NCBI GenBank assembly: GCA_030652475.1
Contig: JAUSAO010000083.1
Span: forward strand, 1 to 64,000
Direction: 5' to 3'
Length of the DNA: 64,000 nt
Source of the DNA: Gallionella sp.
Lineage (GTDB): Bacteria > Pseudomonadota > Gammaproteobacteria > Burkholderiales > Gallionellaceae
Below are positions 1-12,360 of this stretch, one piece after another (position 1 is the stretch's first letter; each line of letters opens with the position of its first letter). The position numbers and the translations under genes are program-made. The notes under the pieces are model-generated. The model was not told the DNA's origin and made no database searches. It saw nothing but the letters and a program-made list of their open reading frames with translations.

Positions 1-129
1 ACAACCATGATTCCAGAGACCGCCATGCCCGCAGCTCGGACAGCGCAGAGGTCGATAGACTTCCGGTTTGCTGCGCAGCGTCTCAATATGTTGGCGAAGG
101 GTGCTGATGCCAGATACAATTCGACTCAT
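1..129 (-). CDS. Zinc-ribbon protein, N-terminal 43 residues only (DUF6431-like, transposon-associated?)
   Basis: The window edge cuts this gene; only its start is present. The reading frame begins at ATG 129 with a GGAGA ribosome binding site about 8 bases upstream. The peptide starts MSRIVSGISTLRQHIETLRS and continues into C30-P-S-C33-G and C43, the beginning of a zinc ribbon. It recalls DUF6431-type proteins found with transposases, but that is from memory and not checked. It lies inside the proposed Tn7-like element and reads away from glmS, so it is either cargo or part of the transposition machinery. Function is unknown. Confidence 0.5.
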   Translation of the reverse strand, partial: MSRIVSGISTLRQHIETLRSKPEVYRPLRCPSCGHGGLWNHGC

Positions 130-770
130 AGGCCGGTCTCCATTGTGCAACGTGAAAAGTGTCAGAACTTCCCACATTAACAGAGGTATATCGGCCTTCT
201 TTACGTTCAGGTTGTCTTGCGATAGTTGCGGTGCGGATTTGACAGGTTCCCTGATAAATCTCGGGATGGTGGAAGCTGGGGAATCTCAGCTATTGAGGGA
301 CATTACAGGTGGTTTCAACCTTGTGATGGAAATGAATAGCGCAACAGTCAGGGACGGCAGCGATAATGCATGACTCATCGTGATATCAATCAGGCTTGTC
401 AGAGTCGGTTAATTTTCAAATCGCCGACCATCCGATGTTCCTTCGTCAGCAGTCGTTCATTTTCGACAGCTGAATAGCAGCTATTGGCACATTGTACTCG
501 CTCGGTATCTCGAATTGCCAGCGCCGAAGCGGTCGCTCAAAGTTAATTGAGCAAAGATAGGTTTGACTGTCGGCATTGGCCTAACTGCTGACATCTGCAC
601 CATTAGCACTAAACTGATTGCATACAGCGCTTGTTCATTTTAGTCAGTGAATTTGCTAATCACAATGCTGCCGATTTTCTCATCAATTTGTGATCGATTA
701 TGCCCTACATGCGAAAGGGGAAAACTTCATTTGCAGGCTAATACCTGCTATGAAATTTGCCCCCTTACTA
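130..770. other. Non-coding stretch inside the transposon end, with a long palindrome
   Basis: No frame in this 640-bp stretch has recognisable protein similarity. A plus-strand frame at 68-373 overlaps the zinc-ribbon gene and has no credible start, so it is discounted. The one clear structure is an imperfect palindrome at about 714-767: arms of roughly 23 bp meet at GCAGG (733-737) and CCTGC (744-748) around a 6-base loop. It has no T-run, so it is not an obvious terminator. Confidence 0.5.
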
Positions 771-824
771 TTTACGACTTTAATGGTTAATTTACGACTT
801 TAATAACCTATTTACGACTTTAAT
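771..824. repeat. Three 14-bp direct repeats at 20-bp period (candidate TnsB sites)
   Basis: TTTACGACTTTAAT occurs exactly at 771-784, 791-804 and 811-824. The copies are spaced one per 20 bp, about two helical turns, so a protein would bind them on one face of the DNA. The last copy ends 11 bp from the proposed transposon terminus. Arrays of about 20-bp sites bound by the transposase are typical of Tn7, Tn5053 and IS21-type ends. Confidence 0.8.
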
Positions 825-859
825 TGTACGGAACAAAGGAACAGAACAGGAACATGTGA

Positions 860-2686
860 TTATTCCACGGTCACAGACTTGGCTAGATTTCTCGGCTTGT
901 CCACGTCGGTTCCCTTCTGCAATGCGACGTAATATGACAGCAACTGCAATGGGATGGTGTGCAAGATGGGACTCAAATATCCTGCATGCTCGGGCATTTG
1001 CAGGATATGTACGCCGTCCGTTTCACGTATATGAGTATCCGCATCGGCGAATACATACAGCTCACCGCCACGCGCGCGGACTTCCTGCAGATTGGATTTT
1101 AGTTTTTCCAGCAGCACATCGTTCGGTGCGACCGATATCACCGGCATATCCTTGTCTACCAGCGCCAGGGGGCCATGTTTCAGCTCACCCGCCGGATAGG
1201 CTTCGGCGTGTATGTAGGAAATTTCCTTCAGCTTGAGTGCGCCCTCCAGCGCAATGGGATAGTGTAGGCCGCGCCCCAAAAACAGGGCGTGCTGTTTGTC
1301 CGCAAAGTGTTCGGCTATCTTCGCAATTTGCGGCTCCAGATCCAGCACCTTTTGTGTTGCGGCGGGCAGATGGCGCAGTGCATGCAAATGCTGTTGTTCC
1401 TGTTCCGGCGTCAGGCGTCCACGCTGCTTGGCCAGCACCAGGGTCAACAAAAACAGCGCAACCAGCTGTGTGGTGAATGCCTTGGTCGAAGCCACGCCGA
1501 TTTCCGGTCCCGCACGCGTCAAGAAACGCAGCTGCGAAAGCCTGATAAGTGCACTTTCTGGCACATTGCAAATTGCCAGTGTATGCGTGTGCCCAAGCGC
1601 TTTGGCATGATTCAATGCGGCCAGTGTGTCCGCAGTTTCACCGGATTGAGAAAGCACAATGACCAGTGCTTTGGGATTGGGTACGCTGGTGCGGTAACGG
1701 TACTCGCTGGCAATTTCTACCGTGCACTGAATACCGGCAATTTCTTCCAGCCAGTAGCGCGCCACCAGACCGGCATGATGGCTGGTGCCGCAAGCCAGAA
1801 TCAGAATGCTGTCTATGCTTTCGAATGAGGCCGCAGCTTCCGCGCCAAAAATCCCCGGAACGATGGATTTACTGTTACAGACGGATTCCAGCGTATCGGC
1901 AATAGCCTGGGGTTGTTCGTGAATTTCCTTTTGCATGTAATGGCGATAGTTGCCCAGCGACACGCTTTCGTTGCTGATTTCACTCACCTGAACCGGGCGA
2001 TCAACCGGATTACCGTCCGCAGCGAATATTTGGTAAGCCAAGCGGCCTACTTCAACCACATCGCCTTCTTCGAGATAAACGACTCTGCTGGTGACCGGCA
2101 ACAGCGCAGAAACATCCGAGGCAAAAAAATTCTCTTCTATGCCAATACCCATCAGCAACGGGCTGCCGCGTCGTGCGCAAATAATTTGATCGGCATTGTC
2201 TGACGCAATCACGCCGATGGCATACGCGCCTACCAGCTCGGTGAGTGCAGCCTGCGTGGCTGCCAGCAAGGTATTGCCAAGCACATAATGGCTGTGAACC
2301 AGATGTGCGATGACTTCAGTATCGGTATCCGATGTAAATTCGTAACCCTCCGCTGTCAGGCGGGTACGTAGTGATTCGTAATTCTCGATAATGCCGTTAT
2401 GCACTACGCCGATCAGATTGCGGCTCATGTGCGGATGGGCATTACGTTCGCTGGGTACACCATGAGTTGCCCAACGGGTATGGGCGATACCGAGCAATCC
2501 CTGCGTATTGGCACTCTTTTCGCTCAGTTCAGCTACTCGGCCATTACTCCGCACACGATCCAGCAGTCCGTCATGTAACACCACCAGTCCGGCTGAGTCG
2601 TAGCCACGATATTCGAGTCGCTGCAATCCTTCCAGCAAGATAGGCACAACATTGCGTTGTGCTACTGCGCCCACGATTCCACACAT
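860..2686 (-). CDS. glmS: Glutamine-fructose-6-phosphate aminotransferase
   Basis: GlmS makes glucosamine-6-phosphate from fructose-6-phosphate and glutamine, the first committed step toward UDP-GlcNAc for peptidoglycan and LPS. The protein has 608 residues, the usual length. It starts MCGIVGAV, with Cys2 as the N-terminal nucleophile of the glutaminase domain (about 1-240), followed by two SIS sugar-isomerase domains (about 285-600). The C-terminus reads [11 protein letters not shown], the conserved segment whose DNA is the Tn7 attachment target. It follows glmU by 73 bp and is probably co-transcribed with it. Downstream DNA appears to have been replaced by a transposon end, so any native terminator has been displaced. 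Confidence 0.97.
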   Translation of the reverse strand: MCGIVGAVAQRNVVPILLEGLQRLEYRGYDSAGLVVLHDGLLDRVRSNGRVAELSEKSANTQGLLGIAHTRWATHGVPSERNAHPHMSRNLIGVVHNGIIENYESLRTRLTAEGYEFTSDTDTEVIAHLVHSHYVLGNTLLAATQAALTELVGAYAIGVIASDNADQIICARRGSPLLMGIGIEENFFASDVSALLPVTSRVVYLEEGDVVEVGRLAYQIFAADGNPVDRPVQVSEISNESVSLGNYRHYMQKEIHEQPQAIADTLESVCNSKSIVPGIFGAEAAASFESIDSILILACGTSHHAGLVARYWLEEIAGIQCTVEIASEYRYRTSVPNPKALVIVLSQSGETADTLAALNHAKALGHTHTLAICNVPESALIRLSQLRFLTRAGPEIGVASTKAFTTQLVALFLLTLVLAKQRGRLTPEQEQQHLHALRHLPAATQKVLDLEPQIAKIAEHFADKQHALFLGRGLHYPIALEGALKLKEISYIHAEAYPAGELKHGPLALVDKDMPVISVAPNDVLLEKLKSNLQEVRARGGELYVFADADTHIRETDGVHILQMPEHAGYLSPILHTIPLQLLSYYVALQKGTDVDKPRNLAKSVTVE

Positions 2687-2759
2687 ATATTTAACCCCGT
2701 TTAAAGTTTGCTGGTTGATATTCGAAAATGATCGGCTGCACCTAGCTGGCGACCAGAGG

Positions 2760-4127
2760 CTAATTCTTTATCTGTTTAACGGGTCGTTTCCATCCTTTGA
2801 CAGAAACCTGCTTGCTGCGCGACAGTGTGAGTTCACCTTCCGCTGTATCGCGGGTTATCGTTGAGCCCGCCCCTATGGTTGAACCCCGGGCGACGGTGAC
2901 GGGTGCGACCAGTTGCGTATCAGAGCCGATAAAAACATCATCTTCAATCACGGTACGGTGCTTATGTGCGCCGTCATAATTACAGGTGATCGTGCCCGCG
3001 CCGACATTTACCCGTCGCCCGATAGTGGTATCGCCGATATAGCTCAAATGATTGGCTTTACTGGACTGTGCAATTTCGCTGTTCTTTATTTCGACAAAGT
3101 TGCCGACATGAACGTCGTCGTGCAACTTGGTCCCGGGACGGAGGCGCGCGTAGGGACCGATGCGGCAAGCCGATCCGACTATGCTGCCATCCAGATGGCT
3201 GTAGGGAGAAATTTGCGCGCCCTCTGCAAGGGTGGTATTTTTAATGACGCAGTATGCCCCGATTTGCACGTTGTCACCCAGCGACACTGCGCCTTCAAAA
3301 ATACAACCGACATCAATTTCAACATCACGGCCACACTCCAGCGATCCTCGCACATCCAGGCGCGCCGGGTCTGCAAGCGTTACCCCCTGAGCCAGCAGGC
3401 GCGCCGATACAACTTGTTGCCAGGTGCGTTCCAGAACGGCCAGCTGGGATTTGCTGTTTATCCCGTGTATCTCCCATTCATGGGTGGGTTGCACAGTGCG
3501 AACCGCCACGCCTGCTTCTACCGCCATACCGACAATATCGGTCAAATAATATTCGCCCTGAATATTATCCGTACGCAATCGTGACAACCACTCGCGCAGC
3601 TGTTGAGTCGGCGCAAGCAAAATCCCGGTATTTACTTCAGTAATTTCACGCTGTTCCGCGCTGGCATCCTTCTCTTCGACGATACTGATCACATCACCTT
3701 GCTCATTGCGCACGATACGACCATATCCCGCAGGATTGGCCATATTTACCGTCAGCAAAGTCAGACCATCACCAATTTGCTGCATCTGATGCAATGTTTT
3801 GTGTTGAATCAGAGGAACATCCCCGTATAACACCAGCGTTTGGCTGTCATCGGCCAGATAGGGCATGGCCTGTTGTACTGCGTGACCCGTACCCAGTTGC
3901 GGCTCCTGAATAACGAATTGCGCCGCGTATTGCTGCATAGCCTGAGGAACGGTTTCTCCGCCATGACCATAAACCACGCAAATTTTCTGCGGCTGGAGTG
4001 AAGTCGCACAATCCAGCACATGCTGCAGCAGAGGCTTACCCGCCAGTGCATGCAATACCTTGGGTTTCGCAGAATACATGCGCGTGCCTTTACCGGCAGC
4101 CAGGATTACAACGTTTAGTGGGTTCAT
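2760..4127 (-). CDS. glmU: Bifunctional GlcNAc-1-phosphate uridyltransferase / glucosamine-1-phosphate acetyltransferase
   Basis: GlmU acetylates glucosamine-1-phosphate and then couples it to UTP, giving UDP-GlcNAc. The N-terminal nucleotidyltransferase domain carries the GKGTRM...KPKVL loop at residues 13-25. The second half is a left-handed beta helix of hexapeptide repeats, with YARLRPG and NFVEIKN near 325-345 and the NHLSYIGD segment that holds the acetyltransferase site. Its 455 residues are normal. It sits between the ATP synthase operon and glmS, the same pathway partner. The operon terminator upstream suggests it has its own promoter in 4128-4250. Confidence 0.97.
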   Translation of the reverse strand: MNPLNVVILAAGKGTRMYSAKPKVLHALAGKPLLQHVLDCATSLQPQKICVVYGHGGETVPQAMQQYAAQFVIQEPQLGTGHAVQQAMPYLADDSQTLVLYGDVPLIQHKTLHQMQQIGDGLTLLTVNMANPAGYGRIVRNEQGDVISIVEEKDASAEQREITEVNTGILLAPTQQLREWLSRLRTDNIQGEYYLTDIVGMAVEAGVAVRTVQPTHEWEIHGINSKSQLAVLERTWQQVVSARLLAQGVTLADPARLDVRGSLECGRDVEIDVGCIFEGAVSLGDNVQIGAYCVIKNTTLAEGAQISPYSHLDGSIVGSACRIGPYARLRPGTKLHDDVHVGNFVEIKNSEIAQSSKANHLSYIGDTTIGRRVNVGAGTITCNYDGAHKHRTVIEDDVFIGSDTQLVAPVTVARGSTIGAGSTITRDTAEGELTLSRSKQVSVKGWKRPVKQIKN

Positions 4128-4249
4128 ATCACACCTTTACTCGGACACGTAATTATAAGCAATTTAGCATGGTCAGGTTGGAACTACAGCGACATGAAGC
4201 CGACATGCGTTGATTATGAACTGCTGTTAACTACAGATATGTCAGGCAC

Positions 4250-4278
4250 AAAAAAAGCAGCCTAAGCTGCTATTTTTG
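4250..4278 (-). terminator. Rho-independent terminator of the atp operon
   Basis: On the minus strand AGCAGC, a 4-base loop and GCTGCT are followed by a T-run. The stem is 4256-4261 paired with 4266-4271, and A/T tracts on both sides could let it work in both directions. It lies just after the atpC stop codon. Confidence 0.8.
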
Positions 4279-4294
4279 TGTGTCTGCACTAAAA

Positions 4295-4723
4295 CTAATG
4301 GCCTGCGCTTTTGCGTATCTGGCTGATTGCCCGCAACTGCGCGACCGCTTCCAGAAGCTCAGATTGCGCTTGCGCATAATCAAGGTCGGAAGTGCGATTC
4401 TTCATCGCTTCTTCTGCTGCCTGCTTAGCTTCCAGGGCACGCGCTTCGTCCAGATCCTTACCGCGAATCGCAGTATCGGAAAGAATGGTCACTACGTTAG
4501 GTTGCACTTCAAGCACGCCACCTGAAACATAGATCAATTCTTCTTCCGCAATATCCGGACGTTTAATCCGTACAGAACCTGACTTGATGCGGGTTAACAA
4601 CGGTGCATGGCGTGGATATATCCCAAGCTCGCCCATCTCACCCGGCACCACGACTACTTCTGCCAGACCGGAAAAGATCAACTCTTCCGCACTTACTACA
4701 TCGACATGTACTGTCATTGCCAT
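4295..4723 (-). CDS. atpC: ATP synthase F1 subunit epsilon
   Basis: The epsilon subunit is part of the central stalk and regulates ATP hydrolysis. The 142-residue protein has the N-terminal beta-sandwich ([17 protein letters not shown], then [17 protein letters not shown]) and a C-terminal helical hairpin rich in alanine and glutamate. The first ATG has AAGGGG about 6 bases upstream; a second ATG two codons later is less well placed. It is the last gene of the operon, 10 bp after atpD, and ends just before a strong terminator. Confidence 0.96.
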   Translation of the reverse strand: MAMTVHVDVVSAEELIFSGLAEVVVVPGEMGELGIYPRHAPLLTRIKSGSVRIKRPDIAEEELIYVSGGVLEVQPNVVTILSDTAIRGKDLDEARALEAKQAAEEAMKNRTSDLDYAQAQSELLEAVAQLRAISQIRKSAGH

Positions 4724-4733
4724 GGTGTTCCCC

Positions 4734-7062
<2,329 letters not shown>

Positions 7063-7077
7063 TTCTCACTCCACCTT

Positions 7078-7197
7078 ATAACCAGCCACCTGGCAACCGA
7101 CTAGGGTTGCTTAGTGGAATGGCTAGTTGTTTATCATAACCAACCACTTGGCAACCGTCTTTTGGTTGCTTAGTGGGATGGCTAGTCGTCACATCAG
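7078..7197. repeat. Two tandem ~60-bp palindromic repeats between atpA and atpG
   Basis: Copy 1 (7078-7135) and copy 2 (7136-7197) each begin ATAACCA and run to GGATGGCTAGT or GAATGGCTAGT and a final ATC. Each is an imperfect palindrome. The outer stem pairs AAC.AGCCA with TGGCT.GTT; the inner stem pairs GCAACC with GGTTGC around a variable loop. The end of copy 2 overlaps the atpA stop codon. A third, diverged copy lies at 34992-35052. In the atp transcript both copies would fold as hairpins. Confidence 0.85.
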
Positions 7198-8735
7198 TAA
7201 ACTGCAGTTGCCTTGAATTCTTCAATCGCAGCAGACAACAGCTTCTCGTTATCCGCGCTCAGGTCTTTTTTGGATTCAATCGTATCCATCAATTCCTTGT
7301 TCTTGGACTTCAGGTAAGCATGTACCGCAGATTCGAATGCCAGCGCTTTAGGCACTGCAACGTCATCGAAGTATCCTTTGTTCACGCAGAATAAAGTAAC
7401 GGCCATTTCAGCAACAGACAACGGGCAATATTGCAACTGCTTCATCAGTTCTGTTACCAGCTTGCCGCGCTCCAACTGCTTGCGTGTCGCCTCATCCAGA
7501 TCAGAAGCGAACTGGGCAAATGCAGCCAATTCACGATACTGAGCCAGTGCCAGACGCACACCGCCACCCAACTTCTTGATTACCTTGGTCTGTGCAGCAC
7601 CCCCTACGCGGGATACCGAAACACCCGCGTTAATCGCAGGGCGAATACCGGCGTTAAACAAGTCGGTCTCGAGGAAAATCTGACCATCGGTAATCGAAAT
7701 CACGTTGGTAGGAACGAATGCAGAAACGTCACCTGCCTGAGTTTCGATGATAGGCAATGCGGTCAACGAACCTGTTTTACCTTTAACTTCACCCTTGGTG
7801 AATTTTTCTACGTAATCCGCGTTGACACGCGCTGCACGTTCCAGCAAACGGGAATGCAGGTAGAACACGTCACCAGGATAAGCTTCACGACCAGGAGGAC
7901 GACGCAGCAGCAGTGAAATCTGACGGTAGGCCCAAGCTTGCTTGGTCAAGTCGTCATAAACGATCAGCGCATCTTCGCCACGGTCACGGAAGTATTCGCC
8001 CATAGTGCAACCCGCATACGGTGCGAGGAATTGCATCGCAGCGGAATCGGATGCCGTTGCGGCAACAATGATGGTGTAACCCAGCGCGCCATGCTCTTCA
8101 AGTTTGCGTACTACGTTGACAACAGTCGAAGCCTTCTGACCGATCGCAACATAGATACAGGTCATGTTCTGACCTTTCTGGTTGATGATCGCGTCGATCG
8201 CAACGGCAGTCTTGCCTGTCTGACGGTCGCCGATGATCAATTCACGCTGACCACGGCCAACCGGAACCATGGAGTCAATTGACTTCAATCCAGTTTGTAC
8301 CGGCTGATCAACTGACTGGCGCTCAATAACGCCCGGCGCGACTTTTTCGATCTTGTCGGTCATCTTGGCATTGATTGGGCCTTTGCCATCGATGGGCTGT
8401 CCCAGCGCGTTAACGACACGACCGCACAATTCTGGTCCTACAGGAACTTCCAGAATGCGGCCGGTGCACTTAACCGTGTCACCTTCAGTGATGTGTTCAT
8501 ATTCACCGAGAATTACGGCACCAACAGAATCACGCTCAAGGTTTAAAGCCAAGCCGAATGTATTGCCGGGGAATTCCAACATTTCACCCTGCATTACGTC
8601 GGACAAACCGTAAACACGTACGATACCATCGGTCACGCTGACCACCGTACCTTCGGTGCGCGCCTGCGTCAGCGCTTCGAAATTATCGATGCGACTGCGA
8701 ATCAAATTGCTTATTTCTGAAGGGTTGAGCTTCAT
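7194..8735 (-). CDS. atpA: ATP synthase F1 subunit alpha
   Basis: Non-catalytic nucleotide-binding subunit that alternates with beta in the F1 hexamer. The 513-residue protein starts [20 protein letters not shown] and has the Walker A motif GDRQTGKT near residue 170. Later segments are conserved, including [21 protein letters not shown]. It follows atpH by 30 bp. Its TGA stop codon lies within the end of a palindromic repeat, so the repeat abuts the gene with no spacer. Confidence 0.97.
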   Translation of the reverse strand: MKLNPSEISNLIRSRIDNFEALTQARTEGTVVSVTDGIVRVYGLSDVMQGEMLEFPGNTFGLALNLERDSVGAVILGEYEHITEGDTVKCTGRILEVPVGPELCGRVVNALGQPIDGKGPINAKMTDKIEKVAPGVIERQSVDQPVQTGLKSIDSMVPVGRGQRELIIGDRQTGKTAVAIDAIINQKGQNMTCIYVAIGQKASTVVNVVRKLEEHGALGYTIIVAATASDSAAMQFLAPYAGCTMGEYFRDRGEDALIVYDDLTKQAWAYRQISLLLRRPPGREAYPGDVFYLHSRLLERAARVNADYVEKFTKGEVKGKTGSLTALPIIETQAGDVSAFVPTNVISITDGQIFLETDLFNAGIRPAINAGVSVSRVGGAAQTKVIKKLGGGVRLALAQYRELAAFAQFASDLDEATRKQLERGKLVTELMKQLQYCPLSVAEMAVTLFCVNKGYFDDVAVPKALAFESAVHAYLKSKNKELMDTIESKKDLSADNEKLLSAAIEEFKATAVY

Positions 8736-8765
8736 CTGGATTTCCTTATCTTGATAAATCTATTA

Positions 8766-9299
8766 TCAGGCCAGGGCGTTAGCCATTTCGCCAAGACGGG
8801 TTCGCGCGGAACCATCGATCACTTTGTCTCCGGCACGAATAACAACACCACCTAGCAAATCTTTATTGACTTTACAGACCAGCTTAATTTCGCGCCCCAT
8901 GCGCTTCTTCAACGAGCTGATGATTTTTTCTTGCTGCGCAACTGACAAATCGAAAGCCGAGTCCACAACCACATTAACGGTTTTTTCAGCTTCTGCCCGC
9001 AATGTTTCAAACATAACCGCTATTTCGGGCAATATTTGAAGACGTTGATTTTCGATTAACACCCGCACAAAATTATTAAGTTGATTCGTTGGTTTGCCAC
9101 CTAGCAAACCACTCACCAAACTTTCAAGCTGAGCGGGCGTTACTTGCGGACTGCCGATGATTGCGTGCACTTCGGGATGAGTGACTGCTTCAGCCAGGTT
9201 TACGATGGCTTCAGACCAGCCCTTCAAATCTGCCAGCTTTTGTGCTGCATCAAATGCAGCTTGTGCATATGGCCGTGCTGTAGTTATGGCTTCAGACAT
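8766..9299 (-). CDS. atpH: ATP synthase F1 subunit delta
   Basis: The delta subunit joins F1 to the peripheral stalk. The 177-residue protein starts MSEAITTARPYAQAAFDAAQ, the typical N-terminal helical domain, and ends with the conserved DLLGGVVIRAGDKVIDGS segment and TRLGEMANAL. It starts 5 bp after the atpF stop codon, so translational coupling is likely. Confidence 0.95.
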   Translation of the reverse strand: MSEAITTARPYAQAAFDAAQKLADLKGWSEAIVNLAEAVTHPEVHAIIGSPQVTPAQLESLVSGLLGGKPTNQLNNFVRVLIENQRLQILPEIAVMFETLRAEAEKTVNVVVDSAFDLSVAQQEKIISSLKKRMGREIKLVCKVNKDLLGGVVIRAGDKVIDGSARTRLGEMANALA

Positions 9300-9304
9300 G
9301 ATGT

Positions 9305-9775
9305 TCAGATTTCCGCAACAAGTTTATCGAGCAAGTCGTTATGTGCCTTGGCATCAATTTCACGGCCCAAAATCTTACTTGCGCCCGCCAAAGCGATTGC
9401 TGATACCTGGGTACGCAATTGTTCCTTGGCACGAAACACTTCCTGATCTATTTCAGCTTTGGCGCCGGTGATAATACGATCACCTTCCGTTCTTGCCTGA
9501 TCTTTGGCTGCTTCAATAATTTCGCTGGCGCGCTTTTCACCACCAGCCAGAATGTCAGCTGATTTTTCTTTCGCTTCGCGCAATATTTCTGCAGCACGTT
9601 TTGCAGCCAATTCCAGATCATGCTTCGCGCGCTCGGCATCGGCCAATCCATCAGCTATTTGTTTTTTGCGCTCTTCCAACGCGGCGATGATGGGTGTCCA
9701 GACGAACTTCATGCAGAACCACACGAACAGTGCGAACATGATGGTCTGGGCGAGAAGAGTTGCATTAATGTTCAT
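9305..9775 (-). CDS. atpF: ATP synthase Fo subunit b
   Basis: Peripheral stalk subunit. The 156-residue protein has one N-terminal membrane helix (about residues 5-25, LLAQTIMFALFVWFCMKFVW) and then a long charged coiled coil rich in alanine, glutamate and lysine. Size and pattern match subunit b of proteobacteria. It lies between atpE and atpH in the standard order. Confidence 0.95.
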   Translation of the reverse strand: MNINATLLAQTIMFALFVWFCMKFVWTPIIAALEERKKQIADGLADAERAKHDLELAAKRAAEILREAKEKSADILAGGEKRASEIIEAAKDQARTEGDRIITGAKAEIDQEVFRAKEQLRTQVSAIALAGASKILGREIDAKAHNDLLDKLVAEI

Positions 9776-9817
9776 GCAAGCTACCTTTCCTGAATTGTGC
9801 TATGACGCTTAGGTTAA

Positions 9818-10057
<240 letters not shown>

Positions 10058-10094
10058 TTATTTCTCCTGGTAGTTAAAGTTAAAGTTGATTAAA

Positions 10095-11015
<921 letters not shown>

Positions 11016-11019
11016 CTAT

Positions 11020-11487
11020 CTAAGTCGTTATTCTACTCAAAAACAAGCGCGCTATGATCAGCGCTGCTTGACCTATCACAAAGCCACCCAATACCGCGAG
11101 TGGCGTTAATTTCAGTACTACCATACACAAACCAAGCAGCATCACTACCAACAAAAATCTTTCGATGGCATAAAAATACATGAGCCTTAATTGATGGTGG
11201 GCTTCCTGACTAACTTGCCGTGCTGACCGAGACATTCTCCAGGCCAGTTGTGCTCCATTGAAAACCGATACCGCACCGCCACTCATTAGCGCTATTGCCA
11301 TCTGCGGCGAGCTTTTCAAGCTGTAGGCGATGCCTGTTACCACTAGCGTTACCACCAGTTGCAACACAACCACCTGTCGCGCTATTTTCTTTTCTTCGGC
11401 TTCAACATGCAAAAGCGCCGGAATAGTATCAGCGTTTTCCGGGTGTGTCAAACCCGCTTGTTGCACGTCAACGGTGCCTTTACTCAA
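11020..11487 (-). CDS. atpI: ATP synthase-associated protein I
   Basis: Small membrane protein that assists assembly of the c ring or ion supply. Four hydrophobic segments are visible (about 60-80, 85-105, 125-145 and 145-165 of the longest frame). The start is uncertain. TTG at 11487 overlaps the last codons of parB and gives 155 residues starting with SKGTVDVQQAG. A longer frame starting within parB is less likely. Tight overlap with parB suggests parAB and atp are transcribed together. Confidence 0.8.
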   Translation of the reverse strand: MSKGTVDVQQAGLTHPENADTIPALLHVEAEEKKIARQVVVLQLVVTLVVTGIAYSLKSSPQMAIALMSGGAVSVFNGAQLAWRMSRSARQVSQEAHHQLRLMYFYAIERFLLVVMLLGLCMVVLKLTPLAVLGGFVIGQAALIIARLFLSRITT

Positions 11488-12349
11488 GCTGCCTGCCTTC
11501 TTGCAACTTGAGCAGGAACGCTTCCAGCTGTTCATGACTCGCATATTCGATGACCAGCTTGCCCGAGCCTTTACTGCCCGATTTAATTTCTACCCGCGTT
11601 CCCAGGCATGCGCTTACTTCTTCCTGCAATCTGAGCGTATCCCTGTTCGGCGCTATCCTCTTCTTTGTATTAGCAGGCTCTGCTTCGCGCGTTTGCCGTT
11701 GTACCAGCTTTTCTGCCTCGCGCACTGATAGCTGTTCCTTCACGATTTTGTTGGCCAACAGTATTTGTTGTGCGCTTTCCAGCGGCAACAACGCCCGCGC
11801 ATGCCCCATGTCCAATCTGTTTTCCATCAGCATGTCCTGCACGCCCTGAGGCAGCCTGAGCAGCCTCAGTAAATTACTGGCTGCGCTGCGCGAACGCCCT
11901 ACCGCGTCAGCCGCTGTCTGATGAGTCATCTCGAATTCATCAATCAGCCGCTGTATCCCGATCGCCTCTTCCAGCGGATTCAGGTTTTCACGCTGAATAT
12001 TTTCAATCAGTGCTATTGCCAATGCGGCATTGTCAGGCACGCTGCGCACCAGCACAGGCACGTGGCTCAGGCCTGCAATTTTCGAGGCGCGCCAGCGGCG
12101 CTCTCCGGCAATTATTTCATAGCTTTCATCAATCAACTGGCGCACAAGAATGGGCTGTATCACGCCCTGCGCCTTGATTGAAGCCGCCAAATCCTGCAGC
12201 GCCTGTTCCGCGATGTTTGAACGAGGCTGGTACTTTCCCGGCTTGAGCAATGTGACGCTCAAATCACGCAACACATCATCTTTTTCGCTTTTCCCGCCGG
12301 ACAATAATGCTTCCAGCCCACGGCCCAATCCCTTTGGTGGTTTTGTCAT
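11480..12349 (-). CDS. parB: Chromosome-partitioning protein ParB
   Basis: CTP-dependent DNA clamp that loads at parS and spreads to form the partition complex. The 289-residue protein has the N-terminal MTKPPKGLGRGLEALL tail that binds ParA and the CTPase fold with GERRWRA near residue 115. A helix-turn-helix follows (TAADAVGRSRSAASNLLRLL), then a C-terminal dimer domain. It starts 11 bp after parA. Three perfect parS sites lie in this window. Confidence 0.97.
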   Translation of the reverse strand: MTKPPKGLGRGLEALLSGGKSEKDDVLRDLSVTLLKPGKYQPRSNIAEQALQDLAASIKAQGVIQPILVRQLIDESYEIIAGERRWRASKIAGLSHVPVLVRSVPDNAALAIALIENIQRENLNPLEEAIGIQRLIDEFEMTHQTAADAVGRSRSAASNLLRLLRLPQGVQDMLMENRLDMGHARALLPLESAQQILLANKIVKEQLSVREAEKLVQRQTREAEPANTKKRIAPNRDTLRLQEEVSACLGTRVEIKSGSKGSGKLVIEYASHEQLEAFLLKLQEGRQLE

Positions 12350-12360
12350 ACTCGCCTCCT

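Larger units (their letters stand above)
1..835. mobile_element. Tn7-like transposon end next to glmS (inferred)
   Basis: The boundary proposed at 835 lies 24 bp beyond the glmS stop codon, where Tn7-family elements characteristically insert after TnsD recognises the 3' end of glmS. Read away from glmS, the sequence starts TGTTCC at 835, so the element would end in the TGT...ACA dinucleotide-type terminus of Tn7 relatives. The 5 bp at 836-840 (AAGGA) would be the target duplication. Just inside are three identical 14-bp repeats at a 20-bp period, like an array of TnsB-binding sites. No tns gene is visible because the element continues off the left edge. The position, terminus and repeats are seen; the Tn7 identity is inferred. 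Confidence 0.6.

Noticed and set aside
68-373. 101-residue plus-strand frame at the left edge
   Set aside because: It overlaps the better supported zinc-ribbon gene, has no binding site and no recognisable motif.
1020-1035. CGTTTCACGTATATGA inside glmS as a parS site
   Set aside because: Only one half matches; the second half is ATAT instead of GAAA, so it is coincidence in coding DNA.
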